DNA from: Amphritea sp.
Lineage (GTDB): Bacteria > Pseudomonadota > Gammaproteobacteria > Pseudomonadales > Balneatricaceae
Reading direction: 5' to 3'
Assembly (NCBI GenBank): GCA_018067325.1
Contig: JAGPUU010000431.1
Location: 1-30,554, forward strand
Length of the DNA stretch: 30,554 nt
The notes beneath the pieces are model-generated. The model had not been told where the DNA came from. It saw only the letters and a list, made by a program, of their open reading frames with translations, and ran no database searches. The first letter of the stretch is position 1, and every line of letters begins with the position of its first letter. Positions 23,353 to 30,554 of this stretch are shown one piece after another. Both the position numbers and the translations under genes were made by a program.

Positions 23353-25335
23353 TTAACTGGTTGAGAACTTTGAGAGCAACTCCTGTTGCCGACGGGACAC
23401 TTCAAGTAACTCATGGCTACTGGACGCAGCGCTCTCTGCCCCCTTCGATGTTTCAGCAGCAGCGGTGCTAATAGACACTAACGTCTGGCTCACCTCAGCG
23501 ACGGCGTCAGTCTGTTCACTGGCAGCCGTTTCGATAAATGTATTCAGATCCCGAATATGGGCTACCGCATCATTCATCGCACTCAAAACCTCCTGAGAGC
23601 GTCCCGCCTGCTCAACGCAGTTCTGGGTTTGCTGATAACTCTGATCCATGACCTCCGATACCCGAGTAATAGCATTCTGCATATTTCCCACCATATTCTG
23701 AATATCCTGCACCGAATCCCGGGTACGCCCGGCAAGCGCCCTCACCTCGTCGGCAACCACGGCAAAACCCCGTCCCTGCTCACCGGCACGGGCAGCTTCT
23801 ATTGCGGCATTAAGAGCCAACAGGTTGGTTTTATCAGCGATATCCTGAATCGTTGTCAGTATCATAACGATCTGCTTGCCAAACGCCGACATCTCCTGAC
23901 TTACCCCCATCGCCTGATCAATCCCCTGCGCCTGGGTTTCAATGCTGGTGACCGTTTCCAGCATTTGCTGACTAACATCGGAACTCAACGACTCAAATTC
24001 ATGTACGGCGTTCAGGGTGGTTTTACTATGCCCGGCCACTTCAGCCACGCTGTGCTCCATTTCTACTGCGGCCGAAGACGTCTGCTCCAATTGCATACTC
24101 TGCATATTCATCGACAGGGTAGTCTGCTCACTAATGGCCGCATTTTTATTGGCAACATTTGACAACCGCTCGGCACCTTCTGCAACCTGCTGGAGAATAT
24201 CTTTAAGGCCACTCACTACTTCATTCAGATAGGTACTCAGATCACCAAACTCATCCTGCCGACTTACTTCAAAGGTCACATTAAGATCACCCTGACGGAC
24301 CGCACTTAAACGTTGATGAATATGCGCCAGCGGCATCCGAATGGTTTGTACCAACAAGGCAGCAACGAGCAAAGCAAAAATTACGGCACCTATCGACAAC
24401 CCGATAATCAACCAGCGGCCGAGAGACACTTCCTCACGGGCCTGCTCCTGTGCCTGATTAAGAATCTGATTATTCTCATCAACAAAACTTTCGACCGCAG
24501 AACGAGTCTCAGCAATCAACTTGTAAGTCTGCTGCAGACGCAAAGCCTGAGCGCTCTCAGCTGTACTCATCGCACGCAGATGAGCTATCAGCCCTTCATC
24601 TCCGTAAAACTGCTGTTCAATAGCATTGATATCATCCTCATAGATACGGAACGAACCTCCTAATCGAATAATATCCTCATACCCTTTGCGAATATCTCCC
24701 TGCTTGGTTTTCAGAAGTTTCTCCAATCGGGAGAGGCTTTTAGTACGACTGAAATTCATCAGACGAGAACGGAAGATACCCAGCGTTTTAGCTAACTTCT
24801 TACCCGCCTTTACAACAGGTGTACCGGCATGATCAACCTGCAATTTACTCAACGCGCCTGAGAGTGTGTTATCCAACTTCCGAACTTTAATATCCGCATC
24901 AATAATATACCGTTCATTGTCGAGTATATTTTTCCGTTCCGTCAGCACCGCATCTGCCTGAGAAAAATACTGATCGACTAACGAGCTAATTTTATTCAAG
25001 GAGGTCATCAGAACCGGATTATCAGAGACCCGTTTCGCTAATAGCTGCTGATCCGTCTTGAACTGTTTAAGCTGCTGATCAAAGGACTTACGTTGCAGGT
25101 TCAGCTCTCTAACCTGTCGTTGTGACAAAGCAGCAAACAGCTCCTGATTAGCGTCCTCCAATCGGACTAACTGCCGTAAGCCATCGGTCAACGAAGGCAC
25201 AACATTCTGGGTAACATTCTCAAATTTTTGAGAAATCAGTTGGATGACACTAAAGCCGCCCGCACCCACTACGATGATGAAAACCACCATCAGGGCGAAA
25301 CCAACAATCATTTTATGGGTGATATTCAGTCTCAT
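23353..25335 (-). CDS. Methyl-accepting chemotaxis protein
   Basis: A 660-residue chemoreceptor. Membrane span 1 is about residues 8-30, followed by a periplasmic sensor of about 275 residues that is wholly helical by appearance, span 2 at 308-329, a HAMP domain (about 330-382), and the cytoplasmic signalling coiled coil whose tip is DKTNLLALNAAIEAARAGEQ followed by GRGFAVVADEVRALAGRT (501-538). The long helical sensor recalls the helical bimodular (HBM) type known from McpS of Pseudomonas, which binds TCA-cycle acids; this is a guess. There is no C-terminal CheR-binding pentapeptide. GGAG lies 5 bases before the ATG and a candidate sigma-28 promoter lies upstream. Confidence 0.95.
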   Translation of the reverse strand: MRLNITHKMIVGFALMVVFIIVVGAGGFSVIQLISQKFENVTQNVVPSLTDGLRQLVRLEDANQELFAALSQRQVRELNLQRKSFDQQLKQFKTDQQLLAKRVSDNPVLMTSLNKISSLVDQYFSQADAVLTERKNILDNERYIIDADIKVRKLDNTLSGALSKLQVDHAGTPVVKAGKKLAKTLGIFRSRLMNFSRTKSLSRLEKLLKTKQGDIRKGYEDIIRLGGSFRIYEDDINAIEQQFYGDEGLIAHLRAMSTAESAQALRLQQTYKLIAETRSAVESFVDENNQILNQAQEQAREEVSLGRWLIIGLSIGAVIFALLVAALLVQTIRMPLAHIHQRLSAVRQGDLNVTFEVSRQDEFGDLSTYLNEVVSGLKDILQQVAEGAERLSNVANKNAAISEQTTLSMNMQSMQLEQTSSAAVEMEHSVAEVAGHSKTTLNAVHEFESLSSDVSQQMLETVTSIETQAQGIDQAMGVSQEMSAFGKQIVMILTTIQDIADKTNLLALNAAIEAARAGEQGRGFAVVADEVRALAGRTRDSVQDIQNMVGNMQNAITRVSEVMDQSYQQTQNCVEQAGRSQEVLSAMNDAVAHIRDLNTFIETAASEQTDAVAEVSQTLVSISTAAAETSKGAESAASSSHELLEVSRRQQELLSKFSTS

Positions 25336-25379
25336 CAGTACTCCAAAAGTCCGTTTCTAATCAAAAACTTGCTACTAGG

Positions 25380-25405
25380 TTATCGCTTTGGGTCTTCGCC
25401 CTTTA
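25380..25405 (-). promoter_or_regulatory. Candidate sigma-28 (FliA) promoter of the chemoreceptor gene
   Basis: On the minus strand TAAAG (25405-25401), 14 bases, then GCGATAA (25386-25380). The FliA consensus is TAAAG-N14-GCCGATAA, so this match lacks one C in the -10 element and the gap to CGATAA is one base short. It sits about 45 bases before the ATG, where a flagellar-class promoter of a chemoreceptor is expected. Confidence 0.55.
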
Positions 25406-25474
25406 CCCGACCAAGTTACTCCGTTATTCAACTAAGGTCTCAGCCTCGCCCCTCAACTTGGGTAATAAAATTAC

Positions 25475-25509
25475 AAAAAAAACCCGCCTGGGTAATCCCA
25501 GGCGGGTTT
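25475..25509 (-). terminator. Rho-independent terminator after argH
   Basis: A perfect 13-base-pair stem (AAACCCGCCTGGG with CCCAGGCGGGTTT) around the loop TAAT, followed on the minus strand by a run of eight T. It lies 19 bases after the argH stop. Confidence 0.95.
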
Positions 25510-25528
25510 CAATAAAATATTTAGAGCG

Positions 25529-26926
25529 TTAGCCGCGCTGTAACAGCATCTGCTCAGCACGGTCACAAGCTTTACGCACCTGATTCGGAGCAGTACCACC
25601 GATATGATCACGGGCACTGACGGAACCATCCAGCGTCAGTACATCAAATACATCACCGGTGATCTGATCGGAGAATTGTTGCAACTCTTCTAATGTCATC
25701 TCACCCAGGTCTTTACCCTGCTCGATGCCATAAGCAACCGCTTTACCCACGATCTCATGGGCATCACGGAATGGAATCCCTTTGCGTACCACATAGTCAG
25801 CCAGATCGGTTGCCGTTGAGAAACCGCGCAGAGCAGCTTCACGCATATTCTCACGCTTAGCTTCAATAGCCGGCACCATATCGGCAAACGCCCGCAGGCA
25901 ACCTTTTATCGTGTCGATCGCATCAAACAACGGCTCTTTATCTTCCTGGTTGTCTTTGTTGTAAGCCAGCGGCTGAGACTTCATCAGCGTCAGCAGTGAC
26001 ATCAGATGGCCATAGACCCGGCCACTTTTGCCTCGCACCAGCTCAGGTACATCCGGGTTTTTCTTCTGCGGCATAATAGAAGAGCCGGTACAGAAACGGT
26101 CTGGCAGGTTGATAAAGTTAAACTGCGCTGAAGCCCACATCACCAACTCTTCAGAGTAACGGGTCATATGCATCATCATAATGCTGGAAGCCGCACAAAA
26201 CTCAATGGCGAAATCCCGGTCGGAGACAGAGTCCAGTGAGTTTTCGGTCGGTGCCGTAAAGCCCAGCAGTTCGGTGGTCATATGGCGGTCAATCGGGTAG
26301 GTCGTCCCAGCCAGAGCCGCAGCGCCTAAAGGCAGAATATTAACCCGCTTGCGACAATCAACAAAACGCTCGTAATCCCGGCTCAGCATCTCAAACCAGG
26401 CCATCAGGTGATGACCAAAAGTAACCGGCTGTGCCGTTTGCAGGTGAGTAAAGCCCGGCATCACGGTATCAGCTTCAAGACGGGCAAGGCCCATAATGCC
26501 CTGTTGCAGACGCGTAATCTCGGCCAAAACATGGTCGATCTCTTCGCGCACATAGAGACGGATATCGGTTGCTACCTGATCATTCCGTGAACGGCCGGTA
26601 TGCAGCTTTTTACCGGTGACACCGATTTTTTTGGTCAGTGCCGCCTCGATATTCATATGAACATCTTCCAGCGCAATCGACCATTCAAAGTTACCACTTT
26701 CGATATCAGACTGAATTTCACTCAGTCCCTGCAAAATATCGCTACACTCAGACTCAGTCAGAACGCCAATTTTAGTCAGCATCTTCGCATGAGCAACCGA
26801 GCCCTCGATGTCCTGCTTATACATCCGCTGATCAAATTGTACTGATGCGGTAAAACGAGCAACGAAGGCATCTGTGGGCTCATTAAAACGGCCGCCCCAT
26901 TGCTGGTTGGTTTGTTCTTCACTCAT
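25529..26926 (-). CDS. argH: Argininosuccinate lyase
   Basis: Splits argininosuccinate to arginine and fumarate, the last step of arginine synthesis. The 465-residue protein shows MWGGRF-like [15 protein letters not shown], the substrate loop [16 protein letters not shown], the histidine region [20 protein letters not shown] and the fumarase-superfamily signature [12 protein letters not shown] with the catalytic Ser. Length matches the family. It is a single-gene unit with its own -10 box and terminator and diverges from hemC. Confidence 0.98.
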   Translation of the reverse strand: MSEEQTNQQWGGRFNEPTDAFVARFTASVQFDQRMYKQDIEGSVAHAKMLTKIGVLTESECSDILQGLSEIQSDIESGNFEWSIALEDVHMNIEAALTKKIGVTGKKLHTGRSRNDQVATDIRLYVREEIDHVLAEITRLQQGIMGLARLEADTVMPGFTHLQTAQPVTFGHHLMAWFEMLSRDYERFVDCRKRVNILPLGAAALAGTTYPIDRHMTTELLGFTAPTENSLDSVSDRDFAIEFCAASSIMMMHMTRYSEELVMWASAQFNFINLPDRFCTGSSIMPQKKNPDVPELVRGKSGRVYGHLMSLLTLMKSQPLAYNKDNQEDKEPLFDAIDTIKGCLRAFADMVPAIEAKRENMREAALRGFSTATDLADYVVRKGIPFRDAHEIVGKAVAYGIEQGKDLGEMTLEELQQFSDQITGDVFDVLTLDGSVSARDHIGGTAPNQVRKACDRAEQMLLQRG

Positions 26927-26992
26927 GCTGAAACCTCAAATCTTGCATCCGGGCATTTTGCTGCCGGATCTTGTCCTGAATCAATGCCGGGC

Positions 26993-26998
26993 ATTATA
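26993..26998 (-). promoter_or_regulatory. -10 box for argH
   Basis: A consensus TATAAT on the minus strand about 67 bases before the argH ATG. No good -35 box is seen at 16-18 bases, so an activator may be involved or the site may be chance. Confidence 0.4.
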
Positions 26999-27052
26999 CA
27001 GCAACCCACCCCCCTACCGCATGTCCGATCAGCTGTTCCCAGCCTACTTATC

Positions 27053-27061
27053 TGCTAAAAT
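27053..27061 (+). promoter_or_regulatory. Extended -10 box for the hem operon
   Basis: TGCTAAAAT, an extended -10 element (TG, one base, TAAAAT), lies 51 bases before the hemC ATG. A weak -35-like CTGTTC lies 17 bases upstream of it. Confidence 0.45.
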
Positions 27062-27111
27062 CGATAATTATTTTGCATAGTTGACCGGGCAACCGCCCTC
27101 CAGGATCCTGT

Positions 27112-28053
27112 ATGACCGATAAAGTAGTCCGTATTGCCACCCGTCAAAGCCCTCTCGCCCTCTGGCAGGCCGAGTATGTTAAAGCTGAGTTAGAAAAGTT
27201 TCATCCAGGCATAAAAGTCGAACTGTTGGGCATGACCACCAAAGGCGACGTATTGCTGGACTCCCCACTCTCGAAAATTGGCGGCAAGGGCCTTTTTGTA
27301 AAAGAGCTAGAAGTAGCCATGCTGGCAAACGAAGCGGATATCGCCGTGCACTCAATGAAAGATGTGCCGATGGATTTCCCGGAGGGCCTGGGACTGGCGG
27401 TTATCTGCCCACGGGAAAAGCCCACCGATGCCTTTGTCTCAAACAACTATAAAACGTTGGATGAACTGCCCCAGGGCGCGGTCGTCGGCACCTCATCTCT
27501 GCGTCGAGAAGCTCAGATACGCGCAAAACGCCCCGATCTACAGGTCAAGACCCTGCGCGGTAACGTCAATACCCGACTGCGCAAGCTGGATGAAGGTCAG
27601 TACGACGCCATCATTCTCGCTACCGCAGGCCTGGTACGCCTTAAAATGGCTGACCGAATCGCCAGCGAGATGACCCCAGAAGAGAGTCTGCCCGCCGGTG
27701 GACAGGGCGCTGTAGGTATCGAATGCCGCCTGGATGACGAAACTACACTTGAATTGCTGAAACCGTTACACGATCCGCAAACCGCTTACCGGGTGGTTGC
27801 AGAACGTGCCATGAATCGCCGGTTAGAAGGCGGCTGTCAGGTGCCTATCGCCTGCTTCGCCACCCTCAATGATGCCGGCGATGAACTCTACCTCCGCGGA
27901 CTGGTTGCCAGCACCGATGGCACCGAGATTCTGCGGGGTGAGCTACGCAACAGCCCGGATAATGCTGAAGCGATGGGTATCGAGCTGGCGGAACGTCTGC
28001 TGGATGCAGGCGCTGCAAAAATATTGGCGGCAGTTTATCAGCAGAATGCCTAA
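27112..28053 (+). CDS. hemC: Porphobilinogen deaminase (hydroxymethylbilane synthase)
   Basis: Joins four porphobilinogens into hydroxymethylbilane in haem synthesis. The 313-residue protein has [17 protein letters not shown], the catalytic Asp84 in HSMKDVP (80-86), [37 protein letters not shown] and the dipyrromethane-cofactor cysteine in [10 protein letters not shown] (Cys242). AGGA precedes the ATG at 27112. It overlaps hemD by eight bases, starting a tightly packed hemCDXY operon. Confidence 0.98.
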   Translation: MTDKVVRIATRQSPLALWQAEYVKAELEKFHPGIKVELLGMTTKGDVLLDSPLSKIGGKGLFVKELEVAMLANEADIAVHSMKDVPMDFPEGLGLAVICPREKPTDAFVSNNYKTLDELPQGAVVGTSSLRREAQIRAKRPDLQVKTLRGNVNTRLRKLDEGQYDAIILATAGLVRLKMADRIASEMTPEESLPAGGQGAVGIECRLDDETTLELLKPLHDPQTAYRVVAERAMNRRLEGGCQVPIACFATLNDAGDELYLRGLVASTDGTEILRGELRNSPDNAEAMGIELAERLLDAGAAKILAAVYQQNA

Positions 28054-28858
28054 ACCGCGGATACTGGTCACCCGGCCCTCTCATCAGGCCGCCGGGCAAG
28101 CGGCATTACTGGAAAGCCTCGGTGCCGAGCCGGTGTTATTGCCACTACTGGAGATTAAGCCGGTAGAGGCCTCTGATGAGGGCTTTAACCTGTTAAAAAG
28201 TCGGGTGATGGATCTCGACCTTTATCACAAGGTCATTTTCATCAGCGGCAACGCTGTCACCTACGGCATAGATCTGATTGATCAGTACTGGCCGCAACTA
28301 CCGGTCGGCGTCGAATGGCTGGCGATTGGCCGCCAAACCGCGGCTCAACTGGACAGCCTTGGCATCACCGCCACTCAGTCTCCGGATGGCTACGATTCTG
28401 AAGCGCTACTCGCACTGCCTCAACTGCAGCAGATTACGACTGATAGAATTCTTATCATGCGCGGCGTGGGCGGGCGTAAAACCCTCGCTGAGCAACTTAG
28501 CCAACGCGGTGCCAGAGTCGATTACGCCGACCTTTACCGACGTACCGCGCCCCACTATACCTCTGCACAGATCAGCAGTATTATCAGTAATACAAGCAAC
28601 AACAGCGCTAGCACTAGAGCCGAACCACTTTCCGCGGTGTTAATTACCAGCGGAGAAGCGCTCAACAATCTGACGCAGCTGATTACAGAGCACAATTTTA
28701 AGCAGTTTCTGCATACAACATTGGTTGTACCCAGCGCGCGAGTGGCACGAATCGCAGCCGAGTTAGGCTATACTCGAGTTATTACCGCCAGCGGACCAGA
28801 CAATCAGGCAATGGCAGAAACAGTTTTATCGACTATCGATATGGATGACAGAACATGA
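28046..28858 (+). CDS. hemD: Uroporphyrinogen-III synthase
   Basis: Cyclises hydroxymethylbilane with inversion of ring D to uroporphyrinogen III. The 270-residue protein has the N-terminal [65 protein letters not shown] and [12 protein letters not shown], spread over two similar alpha/beta domains. A Ser/Asn/Thr-rich insert (about residues 172-194) makes it longer than the 246-residue E. coli protein. I chose the ATG at 28046, which overlaps the end of hemC; a longer frame open upstream is a shadow of hemC. Confidence 0.94.
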   Translation: MPKPRILVTRPSHQAAGQAALLESLGAEPVLLPLLEIKPVEASDEGFNLLKSRVMDLDLYHKVIFISGNAVTYGIDLIDQYWPQLPVGVEWLAIGRQTAAQLDSLGITATQSPDGYDSEALLALPQLQQITTDRILIMRGVGGRKTLAEQLSQRGARVDYADLYRRTAPHYTSAQISSIISNTSNNSASTRAEPLSAVLITSGEALNNLTQLITEHNFKQFLHTTLVVPSARVARIAAELGYTRVITASGPDNQAMAETVLSTIDMDDRT

Positions 28859-30117
28859 AAAAAAGCGGGAATAACAATCCAGCCACTTCAGACAAACAAG
28901 ACGAAGTGATTGAGGGAGAGCTGATCGAAAAGGAGAGCGCCCCCGCCGATACCGAAGACACAATGGCCAAAAAACCCGTTGAAAAGCCGGCAGAGAAGCC
29001 CGCCGAAAAAGAAAAAGCCGCTAATAAGCCAAAAAAAGCGCCGCCTAAGGAACCACCGGTGAAGAAAGACCCGGCCCACAAGCCAAGTTGGGCCGGTAGA
29101 ATCGCGCTATTACTGGCGTTGATTGCACTGCTAGGCGTTGGTTATCTGTATTGGCTACAGCTTCAGGCCAGTTCCGTCATGGAACAGCGCCAGCAAGCCG
29201 CGGCAACTAAACTGAATAGCTCGATGGCAAGCGGTCAGCAGCAACTAAAACAGCAGCTCAGCGCACTGAATCAGCAACTCACCACCCTGCAAGGCAACGC
29301 GACAAAAGAGCAGAGCAACATCGCTGAACTGCAAAATCGTTTGACCCGCAGCATCCAGCAGGTCACTGCAGAGCAGAAGAATACCCGTGAAGACTGGCTA
29401 CTGGCTGAGGTTGAATACCTCCTGCGACTCGCCAATCAACGCGTACTGATGGAGCAAACCCCTAAAGGCGCGCTGCAGCTGCTGCGCTCTGCCGATAAGA
29501 TCCTCAGCGAAACCGACGATGTCACCCTCTACGAGATCCGTAAAGCAGTTGCCGCCGATATCGCAGCCCTTGAAGCGGTGCCCGAGTTAGATACCGAGGG
29601 TGTCTTCCTACGGCTGGGCGCACTCAACGCTCAGGTCGATCAACTTCAGGTTGTCCCTCTGACCGAGCAACACAAACTGCCGGAACTGGTTAGCGAAGTC
29701 ACCAGCGACGAGTTCGTCTCCACCTGGGGTGCGGATATGAAGCAGGCCTGGGCTACCGTCGCCAGCAAATTCGATCAGCTGGTCGTGATTCAGGATCGCA
29801 GCGAGCCGGTAGAGCCACTGCTCTCCCCTCAGCAAAGCTACTACCTGCAGCAGAATCTGCACCTGATGCTGGAACAGGCACAACTTTCTCTGCTGCAGCA
29901 TAAGCCAAAGAGCTACCTTAACAGCCTGACTAAAGCACAGCAGTGGGTCGCTACTTACTTCGAGCAGAACCACAATAATACCCAGGCCCTACTAAAAGCA
30001 CTTAAGAATCTGGAACAGGTTCAGGTTGCACCGCAGATGCCGGATATCTCCGGTTCACTGGGCACCCTGAAAAACCACCTCAAACAGATGCGTAAGCTGA
30101 AAGAGGGGGCTGCCTGA
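28855..30117 (+). CDS. hemX: HemX family membrane protein
   Basis: A 420-residue protein encoded in the hem operon. Residues 1-80 are low-complexity and charged, with Lys/Pro/Glu repeats (KPVEKPAEKPAEKEKAANKP); one membrane span follows at about 82-102, then a long coiled-coil region (about 105-180) and a helical C-terminal domain (LLAEVEYLLRLANQRVLMEQ). Despite the common label of uroporphyrinogen-III C-methyltransferase, it has no methyltransferase motifs and its role is not settled; it may help assemble haem enzymes at the membrane. It overlaps hemD (ATGA) and shares one base with the hemY start. Confidence 0.93.
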   Translation: MKKSGNNNPATSDKQDEVIEGELIEKESAPADTEDTMAKKPVEKPAEKPAEKEKAANKPKKAPPKEPPVKKDPAHKPSWAGRIALLLALIALLGVGYLYWLQLQASSVMEQRQQAAATKLNSSMASGQQQLKQQLSALNQQLTTLQGNATKEQSNIAELQNRLTRSIQQVTAEQKNTREDWLLAEVEYLLRLANQRVLMEQTPKGALQLLRSADKILSETDDVTLYEIRKAVAADIAALEAVPELDTEGVFLRLGALNAQVDQLQVVPLTEQHKLPELVSEVTSDEFVSTWGADMKQAWATVASKFDQLVVIQDRSEPVEPLLSPQQSYYLQQNLHLMLEQAQLSLLQHKPKSYLNSLTKAQQWVATYFEQNHNNTQALLKALKNLEQVQVAPQMPDISGSLGTLKNHLKQMRKLKEGAA

Positions 30118-30554
30118 TGAAACGCATATTTATCCTGCTGCTGGTCATCATGTTTGCCGGCACCTGGCTCGGCCAGAAGATGATCCAGGACTCAGGCTAC
30201 ACCCTGTTTGCCTATGGTCAGACCACGATTGAAATGAGCCTCTGGGTATTTATGGTAATGGCCATCGTGCTGTTCTTTACCCTCCACTGGGGCTTAAACC
30301 TGCTCAGCCGCTCACTCAAGTCAGGCGCTAAACTGAGACTCTGGAGTGGCAGCCGCAAAAGCCGGATCGCCCATAATAAAACCCTCAAAGGTTTAATCGC
30401 GTTATCTGAAGGCAACTGGTGGAAAGCCCAGCGCCTGCTGACCCTGTCCGCCGACAACGCCGATCTGCCACTGATCAACTACCTGGCCGCCGCCCGTGCA
30501 GCACAGGAACAGGGTGAAGACGACGTCTGCGATGAACTATTGCAGAAAGCCAGA
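30117..30554 (+). CDS. hemY: HemY family membrane protein, N-terminal part (cut by window edge)
   Basis: The first 146 codons of a HemY-type protein (not the protoporphyrinogen oxidase of the same name in Gram-positives). It starts MKRIFILLLVIMFAGTWLG with a first span, has a second span at about 42-62 (LWVFMVMAIVLFFTLHWGLN) and then the first of the TPR-like helices (LKGLIALSEGNWWKAQRLLT). Its function in haem synthesis is inferred from the operon. The start overlaps the hemX stop by one base (TGATGA). Confidence 0.93.
   Translation, partial: MKRIFILLLVIMFAGTWLGQKMIQDSGYTLFAYGQTTIEMSLWVFMVMAIVLFFTLHWGLNLLSRSLKSGAKLRLWSGSRKSRIAHNKTLKGLIALSEGNWWKAQRLLTLSADNADLPLINYLAAARAAQEQGEDDVCDELLQKAR

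Noticed and set aside
23557..24162. 201-codon plus-strand open frame opposite the chemoreceptor
   Set aside because: It lies opposite the highly conserved signalling domain, and its composition (rich in His, Arg, Leu) is typical of antisense frames.
25340..25480. Possible c-di-GMP (GEMM) riboswitch before the chemoreceptor, from a CCCAAAGC string resembling GACGCAAAGC
   Set aside because: The tetraloop, receptor and second stem of the consensus are absent; a sigma-28 promoter explains part of the sequence better.
26960..27000. Possible arginine repressor box before argH (TGAATCAAT)
   Set aside because: Only one half-site is seen; the second half is too poor to support an ARG box.
27869..28045. 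N-terminal extension of hemD
   Set aside because: These codons overlap hemC out of frame and do not look like HemD; the start at 28046 fits the family.

Overview
The window is a stretch of core chromosome from a gammaproteobacterium. The order of genes in several blocks matches Pseudomonas and other non-enteric marine gammaproteobacteria, and the ThyA is of the longer Vibrio-like form. My best guess is a member of the Oceanospirillales (Oceanospirillaceae-like); this is inference from synteny and protein character, not from a database search. Coding density is very high, no gap without a gene exceeds 300 bases, and I see no phage, insertion sequence, integron, CRISPR or defence genes.

Layout. 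(1) 1-3047, minus strand: birA-coaX-SPOR protein, then a four-tRNA operon Thr(UGU)-Tyr(GUA)-Gly(UCC)-Thr(GGU) leading into tuf, which is cut by the window edge. The tRNA promoter sits inside the last codons of the SPOR gene. (2) 3058-6911: folA and thyA diverge; then a NUDIX hydrolase, lgt (minus) and an NRDE-family gene. (3) 6898-11109: rppH-ptsP (minus), a HAD-IB phosphatase and a CBS-domain protein (plus). (4) 11128-15015, minus: rlmI-tas and gcvT-gcvH. (5) 15229-19771, minus: ygfB-pepP-ubiH-ubiI operon. (6) 19911-21417, plus: a TIGR02449-type coiled-coil protein, zapA, 6S RNA and fau. (7) 21440-25335: a 41-residue membrane peptide gene, an AEC transporter, a GcvR-like ACT protein and a chemoreceptor with a candidate sigma-28 promoter. 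(8) 25529-30554: argH diverging from hemC-hemD-hemX-hemY, the last cut by the window edge.

Functional themes. One-carbon/folate metabolism recurs (folA, thyA, gcvT, gcvH, GcvR-like, fau), as do quinone and haem synthesis (ubiH, ubiI, hemC, hemD, hemX, hemY), translation (tuf, tRNAs, rlmI) and RNA-level control (6S RNA, rppH). I found no convincing undescribed system. The items most worth a second look are small: a short membrane peptide gene at 21440-21565, a perfect 10+10 dyad before the GcvR-like gene, an RNA hairpin with a GNRA-type loop between tRNA-Thr and tuf, the promoter nested in the SPOR gene, and the inverted-repeat cluster before the CBS gene.
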